A DNA stretch of 16,705 bases from an uncultured Eubacteriales bacterium. Its GTDB lineage: Bacteria; Bacillota; Clostridia; Christensenellales; CAG-138. Shown here piece by piece: positions 7,558-13,527 of the stretch. A program made the position numbers and the translations under genes. The DNA lies in NCBI GenBank assembly GCA_900543475.1, contig UQRU01000042.1, forward strand, positions 1 through 16,705, in the 5' to 3' direction. The notes beneath the pieces are model-generated. The model did no database searches. It was not told the origin of the DNA and saw only the letters and a program-made list of their open reading frames with translations. Position 1 is the stretch's first letter. The number at the start of each line of letters is the position of its first letter.

Positions 7558-7776
7558 TTAAGAAAACTCCACCCCAAAGATGCGGCCTAAAAGGAGCAGG
7601 GCCAAGGCGCCGAGCACCGAAAAGCCCAAAGCAGCGCCCAACCCCCGGAAAACGCCGGACAGGAAGCTGTTCCACAGGAGCCTGCGGGTATTGGCAAGCA
7701 CATGGGCCAGCTCTCGGACCCGGCTTTGTTCCAGGGCATCGATCAAGTCTATGGTCAATTTTTCCCAATCCGTCAT
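7558..7776 (-). CDS. DUF5665 domain-containing small membrane protein
   Basis: The product is 72 residues. An amphipathic start (about 1-28) is followed by NTRRLLWNSFLSGVFRGLG and a single Gly/Leu-rich helix at about 45-66. The block RRLLWxxFLxGVxRGLGxAxGFxxLGAL is the core of DUF5665, a small membrane family of unknown function widespread in Clostridia. I chose the ATG at 7776 because family similarity begins there; no strong Shine-Dalgarno sequence supports it. An in-frame ATG at 7809 would add 11 residues, and the sequence before it is also weak. It lies upstream of, and on the same strand as, tRNA-Val, and is divergent from the nucleoside phosphorylase gene. Confidence 0.8.
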   Translation of the reverse strand: MTDWEKLTIDLIDALEQSRVRELAHVLANTRRLLWNSFLSGVFRGLGAALGFSVLGALALLLLGRIFGVEFS

Positions 7777-7821
7777 ATGGATAGTGTTTCCAAGGGGGCG
7801 GCGTCCCATACATGGAGCGCC

Positions 7822-7850
7822 TTGAAAGGGATGGGGGCATGTGGTACAAT
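7822..7850 (+). promoter_or_regulatory. Promoter of the pyrimidine-nucleoside phosphorylase gene
   Basis: TTGAAA (7822-7827), a 17-nt spacer and TACAAT (7845-7850) form a near-consensus sigma-A promoter about 90 nt upstream of the ATG at 7941. It implies a leader of about 84 nt. I saw no clear operator or riboswitch in that leader. Confidence 0.72.
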
Positions 7851-7940
7851 ATACGATACGCTGCCGGAGCTGCGTATATGCGCCGCGAACCGCCTGGCAT
7901 AGGGCGCGGCAGGGAATCCAAGAATGGGGAGGGAAACGAT

Positions 7941-9254
7941 ATGCGCATGGTGGATCTGATCCAGAAAAAACGCAGAGGGGAAGCCCATACAAAAGAAGAG
8001 ATCCAGCATATCATCCAGGGGTTCACCCAAGGGGAGATCCCAGATTACCAGATGTCCGCTTGGATGATGGCCGTATGCTTCCAGGGCATGACCCCGCGGG
8101 AGACCGCCGCCCTGACGGAAGCCATGTGGCATTCCGGCGAGGTGGTGGATCTGAGCGATCTGCCAGGCGTCAAGCTGGATAAGCATTCCACCGGCGGGGT
8201 GGGGGATACCACCACCCTGGTGCTGGCGCCCCTGGTGGCGGCCTGCGGGGGCACGGTGGCCAAGATGAGCGGCCGGGGGCTGGGCCATACCGGCGGTACC
8301 CTAGATAAGCTGGAGTCCATCCCTGGGGTTTGCATCGATGTGGAGATCCCCGCCTTTAAAAAGATCGTGAAGGAGCTGGGGGTGTGCGTCATCGGTCAGA
8401 CAGGGGATCTGGTGCCGGCGGATAAGCGGATGTACGCGCTGCGGGACGTGACGGGCACGGTGGAGAGCATCCCTCTGATCGCCTCCAGCATCATGAGCAA
8501 AAAGCTGGCCGCCGGCACCGACGCCATTGTGCTGGATGTGAAGACCGGCTCCGGCGCCTTTATGCAGACCCTGGAAGAGGCCCATACGCTGGCCCAGACC
8601 ATGGTGGAGATCGGGGAGCATGTGGGCCGCAAAACCGTGGCAGTGATCACGGATATGGACCAGCCCCTGGGTATGGCGGTGGGCAACGCCCTGGAGGTAC
8701 GGGAGGCGGTGCAGCTGCTATGCGGCCAGATCCCGCCGGAAGATCCGCTGTATCAGGTCTGTATGCTCTTGGCCGGCCATATGCTGATGTTGGGGGGCCT
8801 TGCCAAAGACCAGGCGGAGGCGGAGGAAAAGCTCACCCATGCCCTTAGGTCCGGCGCGGGATTTGCAAAGCTTCAGGCCATGGTATGCGCCCTGGGGGCG
8901 AAACCCGGCTGCCTAGAGGATATGGACGCCCTATGCAAGACCCGTAGGCTGGTGCCGGTCGCCCTGGAGGGGAACGGGTACATCGCCAACATGGCCGCCG
9001 CCCAGATCGGTACCGCCGCCCAGCTGTTGGGGGCGGGCCGGGCGAAAAAGACCGACGTCATCGATCCGGCGGTGGGCTTGATCATGCACAAGCGCCGGGG
9101 GGATTATTTGAAAGCCGGGGAGCCCTTGGCCACCCTGTATGTAAACGACGAGACCCGGCTGGCGGAAGCCATGGATACCCTGCGGGGCGCCATCACCCTT
9201 TCCAAGGAGCCGCCGGAAGCGGTCCCCATGGTGTATGAAGTGGTGGGCGCCTGA
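7941..9254 (+). CDS. pdp: Pyrimidine-nucleoside phosphorylase
   Basis: This cytosolic enzyme cleaves uridine or thymidine with phosphate to free base and (deoxy)ribose-1-phosphate in pyrimidine salvage. The 437-residue product matches the family's usual 430-440. It carries KHSTGGVGD (81-89, phosphate site) and the signature KMSGRGLGHTGGTLDKLE (108-125). The pyrimidine-binding residues R168, S183 and K187 sit at the numbering known for the Bacillus stearothermophilus enzyme, within MYALRDVTGTVESIPLIASS and IMSKK. The resemblance is to the broad-specificity Gram-positive PyNP more than to the thymidine-only DeoA, though the two cannot be fully separated by eye. The frame opens upstream at 7812, but GGGGAGGG (7926-7933) is placed for the ATG at 7941. 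No other nucleoside genes are adjacent. Confidence 0.94.
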   Translation: MRMVDLIQKKRRGEAHTKEEIQHIIQGFTQGEIPDYQMSAWMMAVCFQGMTPRETAALTEAMWHSGEVVDLSDLPGVKLDKHSTGGVGDTTTLVLAPLVAACGGTVAKMSGRGLGHTGGTLDKLESIPGVCIDVEIPAFKKIVKELGVCVIGQTGDLVPADKRMYALRDVTGTVESIPLIASSIMSKKLAAGTDAIVLDVKTGSGAFMQTLEEAHTLAQTMVEIGEHVGRKTVAVITDMDQPLGMAVGNALEVREAVQLLCGQIPPEDPLYQVCMLLAGHMLMLGGLAKDQAEAEEKLTHALRSGAGFAKLQAMVCALGAKPGCLEDMDALCKTRRLVPVALEGNGYIANMAAAQIGTAAQLLGAGRAKKTDVIDPAVGLIMHKRRGDYLKAGEPLATLYVNDETRLAEAMDTLRGAITLSKEPPEAVPMVYEVVGA

Positions 9255-9349
9255 GCCAGGCCCATTCCCCGGGAAATGTCAATTCTGCCCCGGTTTATAC
9301 TGGGGCGAGCAAACAAAATCAAAAACAATTGGTTGGAGGTAAATAAACC

Positions 9350-9961
9350 ATGCAAATGTCACCTGATCCAGAACTGTTGGCCATGATCACATCGATCCTT
9401 GTGACCATTTTGGCCGTCATTGGTATTTTAGCCGTAATAACTTACATTTTCTCCTCCCTGGGCTTTTATACCCTGGCCAAGCGCCGGGGCATCCGCGCCC
9501 CGGGCCTCGCTTGGATCCCCATCGGCGGCGTCCGGTGGATCTTGGGCAGCCTGGCGGATCAGTATGCGAGCCTGACCGGGTCTAAGCTCCGTTGCTCCCG
9601 GCACATCCTCCTTTGGGGCGAACTGGTGCTCACCGCCGCGGCTATTCCCCTGCTGGTGTCCGCCACCCAGCTGTTGACGGCCGCCCTGGCAGGGCAGGAT
9701 GTGTCCATGCAGCTGCTGCAGCTCAACGGCGTACAAACCCTGCTGAACCTGGCTAGCATCGCCCTGAGCGTGATGATCTACATCGCCCTGTATAAGGTCT
9801 ACAAGTCCTGCGATCCCAAGCACGCGACGCTGTTCCTGGTGCTTTCCATCATCTTTAGCATCACCATGCCCTTCTTCGTATTCGCTTGCCGGAACAAGGA
9901 TTTGGGCATGCCCCAGCCGGAAGGCGGGGACGGCGAGCAGCTGCCGGAATATGGGGCCTGA
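9350..9961 (+). CDS. Four-helix membrane protein of unknown function, paralog 1
   Basis: I do not recognise a named family. The 203-residue product has predicted helices at about 11-38, 86-112, 128-150 and 158-180. A conserved cytosolic loop after helix 1, LAKRRGIRAPGLAWIPIGG followed by RWILGSLADQY (about 42-72), precedes helix 2. YKSCDPK (151-157) joins helices 3 and 4, and the end is FACRNKDLGMPQPE plus an acidic tail. GGAGGT at 9335-9340 supports the ATG at 9350. It is followed 28 nt later by a clear paralog, and the two are almost certainly co-transcribed, possibly with the phosphorylase gene upstream. No catalytic motif is visible; a membrane scaffold or small-molecule channel is possible but unsupported. 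Confidence 0.78.
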   Translation: MQMSPDPELLAMITSILVTILAVIGILAVITYIFSSLGFYTLAKRRGIRAPGLAWIPIGGVRWILGSLADQYASLTGSKLRCSRHILLWGELVLTAAAIPLLVSATQLLTAALAGQDVSMQLLQLNGVQTLLNLASIALSVMIYIALYKVYKSCDPKHATLFLVLSIIFSITMPFFVFACRNKDLGMPQPEGGDGEQLPEYGA

Positions 9962-9989
9962 CCCGTCAACTTAAACAAGGAGGTAAATT

Positions 9990-10625
9990 ATGGACGCTAA
10001 CGTATTTGCTATGGCAGCCGTATTTGGCGTGATCGGCCTGATCAGCCTGGGACTGGGGCTTGTAATGTATATTTTCCTGTCCTTATCCCTTTTCACCCTG
10101 GCCAAGCGCCGGGGTATCCTGCACCCCGGCCTTGCCTGGGTGCCCGTGTGCGGCGCCCGGTGGATTATGGGCAGCCTGGCGGATCAATATGTATATTTCA
10201 CCGAAGGCAAGATCAAATACCAGCGTAGGCTGCTCCTTTGGCTGGAGGTGGGGATGTATGTGCTGCTGGGCCTGTTCTTCTGCCTGATGGGCGGCATGGT
10301 GGCAGGCGCTGTGATCGATAATGGGAGCCAGGTGGCTGCCATGGCCGTGTGGATGCTGCTGGGCTATTTCCTGCTGCTGGCGGAGGCGATCGTATTCGCG
10401 GTGTTCCAGTACATCGCCCTGTACAGGATCTATAAATCCTGCGATCCCAAGAACACCACCCTGTTCCTGGTGCTCAGCATCCTGTTCAATATTACCATGC
10501 CCTTCTTCCTGTTCGCTTGCCGGAAGAAGGACCTGGGGATGCCCCAGCCCGAGGCCCCGGAAGGGGAGCCGGCGGAGGAGCCTACCCAGTTGCCGGAAGC
10601 CCAGGAGCCGGAGGAGGAGGCATAA
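9990..10625 (+). CDS. Four-helix membrane protein of unknown function, paralog 2
   Basis: The 211-residue product is a tandem duplicate of the preceding gene. Shared blocks are LAKRRGI..PGLAW.P, GSLADQY (61-67), YIALY..YKSCDPK (141-153), TLFLVLSI and ITMPFF, and FACR.KDLGMPQPE. The second helix pair and the C-terminus have diverged; this copy ends in a longer Glu/Pro-rich tail (about 186-211). Helices are predicted at about 9-36, 81-108, 117-145 and 156-176. AAGGAGGT lies just upstream of the ATG, after a 28-nt gap. The strict conservation of cytosolic loop residues suggests both copies keep a function, perhaps as a heteromer; that is inference. It is the last resident gene before the mobile element. 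Confidence 0.78.
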   Translation: MDANVFAMAAVFGVIGLISLGLGLVMYIFLSLSLFTLAKRRGILHPGLAWVPVCGARWIMGSLADQYVYFTEGKIKYQRRLLLWLEVGMYVLLGLFFCLMGGMVAGAVIDNGSQVAAMAVWMLLGYFLLLAEAIVFAVFQYIALYRIYKSCDPKNTTLFLVLSILFNITMPFFLFACRKKDLGMPQPEAPEGEPAEEPTQLPEAQEPEEEA

Positions 10626-10657
10626 CGGCCAAACGGCCATAGGTAGCTTTGACACAT

Positions 10658-10684
10658 TGTGGGGGATCTTGGGGATCCCCCACA
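10658..10684 (+). terminator. Hairpin after the tandem membrane genes, probable terminator
   Basis: TGTGGGGGATC (10658-10668) and GATCCCCCACA (10674-10684) form a perfect 11-bp stem with a 5-nt loop, 33 nt beyond the stop codon. Only GTTTAC follows, so the U-tract is poor. The strong stem and position make it a likely, though not textbook, terminator, and it is probably the last resident feature before the element. Confidence 0.6.
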
Positions 10685-10695
10685 GTTTACGGACC

Positions 10696-10713
10696 GTTAA
10701 ATTTTGATTTAAC
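10696..10713. repeat. Inverted repeat, candidate attachment core
   Basis: GTTAAAT (10696-10702) and ATTTAAC (10707-10713) are a perfect inverted repeat around a 4-bp centre, just where composition switches from resident to element-like. Tyrosine recombinase core sites have this form (two inverted arms around a short overlap). A second weaker candidate, AAAAACCATTGATTTTT, lies at 10726-10742. Without the other element end neither can be confirmed. Confidence 0.35.
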
Positions 10714-10781
10714 TATCTAATCCTCAAAAACCATTGATTTTTCAAGGCTTCACGCCTGTTTTTCATTCAAACCTTATCTGT

Positions 10782-10830
10782 TTGCCCTTGTTTTTGCCCT
10801 TACGAGCCGAAACAAGGGCAACTTTTTATT
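10782..10830 (+). terminator. Hairpin at the element end: + strand terminator and possible integrase arm sites
   Basis: TTGCCCTTGTTT (10782-10793) pairs perfectly with AAACAAGGGCAA (10810-10821) over 12 bp with a 16-nt loop. CTTTTTATT follows on the + strand, so it could stop read-through from the resident genes into antisense of the integrase gene. The octamer TTGCCCTT occurs directly repeated at 10782-10789 and 10794-10801 and inverted at 10814-10821. Such repeats beside an integrase gene also fit arm-type sites for its N-terminal DNA-binding domain. Confidence 0.6.
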
Positions 10831-12124
10831 CCCCGCCGACCACCTTATCCAGCAGCCTTGCGGAAGTGCGCTTCGCTTCCCTTGTAGAGTGAGCGTAGAT
10901 GTTCATTGTGGTACTGACATCGGAGTGTCCGAGAAGTTCCTGCACATCTTTCGGCTTTGCGCCGCCGGAAAGCAGATTGCTTGTGTAGGTGTGACGGAGC
11001 GTGTGGAAATGGAAATCTTCAAGCCCTTTCACTTTCTTCTTTGCCGCCCTGCACATAATCCCTACCGTACTCGGCGCTTCATACGCCCCGTCTGCTCTCA
11101 GGCAGACAAAGGAGATTTCCTTGTAATCCTCCGGGACTTCCTCTGTCCTTTGCAGGCTGTAAACCTCATAATAGGTGCGCCCTTTTTCCTTTACTTCTTT
11201 GTAGTAGTTCAGGTGATAAAGCTCCCCGTAGCGGAAACGGTTTTTGCGCTGTTCTGTTCTCGCCGCCCGCAGGATTGCCGCCAGCGTGTCGCAGAAATCA
11301 ACGGTGCGGACTTTGCTCCGCTTTGTCGTTCCCACTTCGGTTGTGTGCCTTGTTCCGTTATAGCGCATACTGCGGCGTACCGTGAGATATTGTTCCTCAA
11401 GGTTAATATCCTGCCAAGTCAAGCCGCATACTTCCCCGATACGAAGCCCCGTGTAGTACGCTATCTGCACAGGCAGCAAGGCGGGATTATCTTTTGCCTT
11501 GAGAAATTCCTCCAGCTTTTGGAACTGTTCATGGGTGATAGTAGGAATACTGGAAGTATCTTCCTCACTGTCCGAGAAAATATCCGTTTCCTGCTTCCTG
11601 CCCCTCAGCTTCACATACTGCATAGGGTTAAAGGTAATCAGTTTTTTCGGGAAAACCGCAAAGCGGAAGGAATTTTGCAACACCGCCGAGAACAGGAGCA
11701 TATATCCTTTGCTCATGGGCTTTGAAGTTGTCCCGTCCGGGTTTGTCCCACCGTAGCTCAGAAAATCAATGAACGCCTGCAAATGGTCGGCGGTCACGGT
11801 TTTCAGCTTGCGTTTGCCAATGGGATATTGCTTGATACGGTTGACCGTTCCCTGATAGGACATGACCGTCCCGTTGCTTAAGTTGCCGGGTTTCAGTTCT
11901 TCCTCTACCCACATATCCAGCATATCGCCTACCGTGATGTTTTCCGCTTTCCCGACAAACTGCTTTTCCTCATAGTCCGCTATCGCTTTGCGGAGCATGG
12001 CTTCTGTTTCCGCCTTGCTCTCTGTGCCTGCAAACTCTTTCTGCACTTTTCTGCCGCTTTCATCTTCAATATAAAAGCGTCCGTACCACTTTTTGCCTTT
12101 CTTTCTTACAGAACCTTTTGCCAT
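10826..12124 (-). CDS. int: Tyrosine site-specific integrase of the mobile element
   Basis: The 432-residue product is a Tn916/Tn1549-style tyrosine recombinase catalysing integration and, with the excisionase, excision. An AP2-like arm-binding domain (about 1-52, KKWYGRFYIEDESGRKVQKE) is followed by a SAM-like core-binding domain (about 64-170) and a catalytic domain (about 195-425). Catalytic residues are R228 (TGLRIGEVCGL), K271 or K268 in the TKRSKVRTV strand, H374 and R377 (HTLRHTY), H400 (LLGHSDVSTT) and nucleophile Y410 (MNIYAH); all are present, so the enzyme looks intact. I chose the ATG at 12124, where AAAGGAG lies 10 nt upstream and the family N-terminus begins; the frame extends to 12196 without support. 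Confidence 0.94.
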   Translation of the reverse strand: MAKGSVRKKGKKWYGRFYIEDESGRKVQKEFAGTESKAETEAMLRKAIADYEEKQFVGKAENITVGDMLDMWVEEELKPGNLSNGTVMSYQGTVNRIKQYPIGKRKLKTVTADHLQAFIDFLSYGGTNPDGTTSKPMSKGYMLLFSAVLQNSFRFAVFPKKLITFNPMQYVKLRGRKQETDIFSDSEEDTSSIPTITHEQFQKLEEFLKAKDNPALLPVQIAYYTGLRIGEVCGLTWQDINLEEQYLTVRRSMRYNGTRHTTEVGTTKRSKVRTVDFCDTLAAILRAARTEQRKNRFRYGELYHLNYYKEVKEKGRTYYEVYSLQRTEEVPEDYKEISFVCLRADGAYEAPSTVGIMCRAAKKKVKGLEDFHFHTLRHTYTSNLLSGGAKPKDVQELLGHSDVSTTMNIYAHSTREAKRTSARLLDKVVGGE

Positions 12125-12186
12125 AGATAAAAAACTCCTTTCTATCCGTGGCAATCGGGACTGTGACATATGGTGTGCGTAAAGTA

Positions 12187-12215
12187 ATTGTGTCACTTCC
12201 GCCAGTGGAAGTCAA
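12187..12215 (-). promoter_or_regulatory. Possible integrase promoter overlaid by alternative hairpins
   Basis: On the minus strand, TTGACT (12215-12210), a 17-nt spacer and CACAAT (12192-12187) form a weak candidate promoter for the integrase gene. The same bases lie in two mutually exclusive inverted repeats: ACTTCC/GGAAGT (12195-12212) and CGCCAGT/ACTGGCG (12200-12221). The second could end the repressor transcript, although no T-run follows. Confidence 0.3.
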
Positions 12216-12231
12216 CTGGCGTCTTTACTTG

Positions 12232-12897
12232 TCAAGGTGCCACGGAATTTTCTTTTTCGGATAGCCTTTCTTCGGCTTCCTCCACTATCCCGAAAAGTGC
12301 GCCCATCGACATTTTTGTGCGCCCCTCATCGTGGATATGTAAAATCCCGTCTAAAAACCGTTTCATATCCTCAATCGGCACTTCCATCTTCTTGCGGTAT
12401 ACCTGCTCCATGATTGCCCCGGACTCTATGGCGTACCGTCCAAGAGACTCTTTCAGCCCTTTGTCCTCCGCCACACGGTCAACTTCCTCCATAGCGTCAG
12501 CAAAGTAGCAGGTCATAACCGTATACAGGTCAACCATCTTGCCGAGAAATGTCGTGAGAAGCTGCTGGTGCGGCTCGCCCTTTACTGTATGGGAAACTGT
12601 GTCCAGATACTTCTTGATGTGTTCCTCAATATCCCGCTGGCAGAGAGTATAGGTGTCATATTCCTTATCATCGGAAAGACCTGTCAGCCATTCGGGAGTT
12701 GTGAGCAACGCTTCCGCAAGACCGTTGATAACCATTGTGCGCTTCGGATCAACCCCGTCCGCTTCGTACCGCTGAATGGTGGATTTGTTCACGCCCACAC
12801 GCCTGCCGAGTTCCGGCATGGTAATGTTTAACTCTGTGCGGCGTTCCTTAATCCGCCCACCGACCTGTTTTGCGGTGAATGTGGTTTCTTTTTTCAA
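12232..12897 (-). CDS. Xre/CI-like helix-turn-helix repressor
   Basis: The product (221 residues from the TTG start) has an N-terminal helix-turn-helix (about 10-65): IKERRTELNITMPELGRRVG, then VNKSTIQRYEADG as the recognition segment. A helical C-terminal region of about 150 residues probably serves dimerisation or signal sensing. There is no visible LexA-type Ser-Lys protease site. The frame opens at a GTG at 12906 that is embedded in GGAGGTG; the TTG at 12897 is correctly placed 7 nt after GGAGGT, so I start there. It is divergent from the excisionase gene across a shared region full of operator repeats, one of which covers its own -35. The likely role is repression of excision and of itself; the specific operator is inference. 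Confidence 0.85.
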   Translation of the reverse strand: MKKETTFTAKQVGGRIKERRTELNITMPELGRRVGVNKSTIQRYEADGVDPKRTMVINGLAEALLTTPEWLTGLSDDKEYDTYTLCQRDIEEHIKKYLDTVSHTVKGEPHQQLLTTFLGKMVDLYTVMTCYFADAMEEVDRVAEDKGLKESLGRYAIESGAIMEQVYRKKMEVPIEDMKRFLDGILHIHDEGRTKMSMGALFGIVEEAEERLSEKENSVAP

Positions 12898-12921
12898 GGT
12901 GTTCACCTCCTGACTGGTATC

Positions 12922-12952
12922 AGTATAACACGCCGATACTTATTTTGCAACC
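12922..12952 (-). promoter_or_regulatory. Repressor promoter overlapping operator O1
   Basis: On the minus strand, TTGCAA (12950-12945), a 17-nt spacer and TATACT (12927-12922) form a good promoter for the repressor gene. The -35 lies inside operator copy O1, which reads GGTTGCAAAATAAGTAT on the minus strand (12952-12936). Binding at O1 would therefore block transcription of the repressor gene, giving negative autoregulation. Confidence 0.72.
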
Positions 12953-13060
12953 TTTATCTCAATGAAAGTTGTAAATAAACTATGAATGGTTGCAAAATAG
13001 GTTGACAAGAGATGGCAGAATAAGTATAATGATAAAACAGTAGTTGCAAAATGAGTATTC
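12933..13060. repeat. Operator repeats of the repressor/excisionase switch
   Basis: The motif GTTGCAAAATRAGTAT recurs. O1 is on the minus strand at 12952-12933. O2 is on the plus strand at 12988-13001 (GGTTGCAAAATAGG). O3 is on the plus strand at 13042-13060 (AGTTGCAAAATGAGTATTC). A degenerate fourth copy is AAGTTGTAAATAAACTAT at 12966-12983. O1 covers the repressor -35, O2 abuts the excisionase -35, and O3 lies just after its expected transcription start. This arrangement is typical of a phage-like two-way switch. Which protein binds (repressor, excisionase or both) is not shown by sequence. Confidence 0.72.
13002..13030 (+). promoter_or_regulatory. Consensus promoter of the excisionase operon
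   Basis: TTGACA (13002-13007), exactly 17 nt, then TATAAT (13025-13030) match the sigma-A consensus at all twelve positions. It drives the excisionase gene at 13079 and possibly the relaxase gene. Such a strong promoter requires tight repression, consistent with operator copies directly upstream and downstream of it. Confidence 0.9.
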
Positions 13061-13078
13061 TAAAAGGAGGTTGATAGA

Positions 13079-13294
13079 ATGAGCGCAGTCAAAATGGGAC
13101 TTACCATAGAGGAAGCCGCAGAATGTACGGGTATCGGCAGGAACACCATGCGGAAGCTGGTGGAATGGGGAAAGCTGCCCGTCCTCAAAGTGGGGCGCAA
13201 GACCATTATCCGCAGGGACACGCTGGAACGGTTTCTGACGGTCAATCAGGGAAGAAATCTTCTGAAGCCCGATGATGTCCGCAGAGTGGAATGA
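13079..13294 (+). CDS. xis: Excisionase (Xis-like, MerR-type winged helix)
   Basis: The 71-residue product is a single small winged-helix domain of the excisionase family. LTIEEAAECTGIGRNTMRKL (8-27) forms the helix-turn-helix, followed by VEWGKLPVLKVGRKTIIRRDTLERFL as wing and last helix. Its length matches Tn916-like Xis proteins of about 65-75 residues. Xis bends DNA at the element ends and steers the integrase toward excision. AGGAGG at 13065-13070 sits 8 nt before the ATG. It is the first gene of the + strand mobilization unit, under the consensus promoter and operator repeats; the integrase is encoded separately on the other strand. Confidence 0.9.
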   Translation: MSAVKMGLTIEEAAECTGIGRNTMRKLVEWGKLPVLKVGRKTIIRRDTLERFLTVNQGRNLLKPDDVRRVE

Positions 13295-13299
13295 CCATC

Positions 13300-13500
13300 C
13301 ATTCTCTTTTCGGAAAGTAACCCTAAGCCCTCGGCGTTTGAGAGCGAAATACACCCCTCGCACAAATCTTCGATTTGTACTCCGGGTATTTCGCCCTTGC
13401 AGGGGGCTTCCGTATCAACCGCCTGCGGCGTATGATACGGGGCTGTCACCGCTGCCGCAGCGACAGCCGCAACCGTAAACGGTTGCAAAAAAGGACGCAC
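13300..13500 (+). other. Probable origin of transfer: four consecutive inverted repeats
   Basis: Between xis and the relaxase gene lie four hairpins: (1) GCGAAATAC 13344-13352 with GTATTTCGC 13386-13394, enclosing ACAAATC/GATTTGT 13362-13378; (2) CCGTATCA 13410-13417 with TGATACGG 13433-13440; (3) GGCTGTC 13441-13447 with GACAGCC 13462-13468, enclosing GCTG/CAGC; (4) GCAACCGT 13469-13476 with ACGGTTGC 13479-13486. None is followed by a T-run, so they are not terminators. Inverted repeats directly upstream of a relaxase gene are the usual form of oriT. TAACCCTAAGCCCTC at 13318-13332 is a possible nick region, but this is a guess. Confidence 0.55.
13481..13494 (+). promoter_or_regulatory. Operator-like copy O5 in front of the relaxase gene
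   Basis: GGTTGCAAAAAAGG differs from operator O2 (GGTTGCAAAATAGG) at one of 14 positions. It forms the right arm of the fourth oriT hairpin and lies 34 nt before the relaxase start. If functional, it would bring relaxase expression or oriT access under the same regulator as the excisionase switch. Confidence 0.45.
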
Positions 13501-13527
13501 CTTGACAACAGAAAACGGAGATGATGT

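Noticed and set aside
9287..9306. Hairpin GCCCC..GGGGC between the phosphorylase gene and the membrane genes
   Set aside because: It has no T-run, so I do not call it a terminator. It may be a processing structure or chance in GC-rich DNA, and read-through seems likely.
11672..11681. Another GTTGCAAAAT core match on the minus strand
   Set aside because: It lies inside the integrase coding sequence (Leu-Gln-Asn codons) with no promoter nearby and does not match the operator flanks; probably chance.
10889..11725. 278-codon + strand frame opposite the integrase
   Set aside because: It is fully antisense to an intact integrase with all catalytic residues, and its product shows no recognisable family.
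13295..13500. CRISPR-like or riboswitch interpretation of the repeats before the relaxase
   Set aside because: The hairpin arms differ from each other, so there are no direct repeats with spacers. The position in front of a relaxase gene fits an origin of transfer better.
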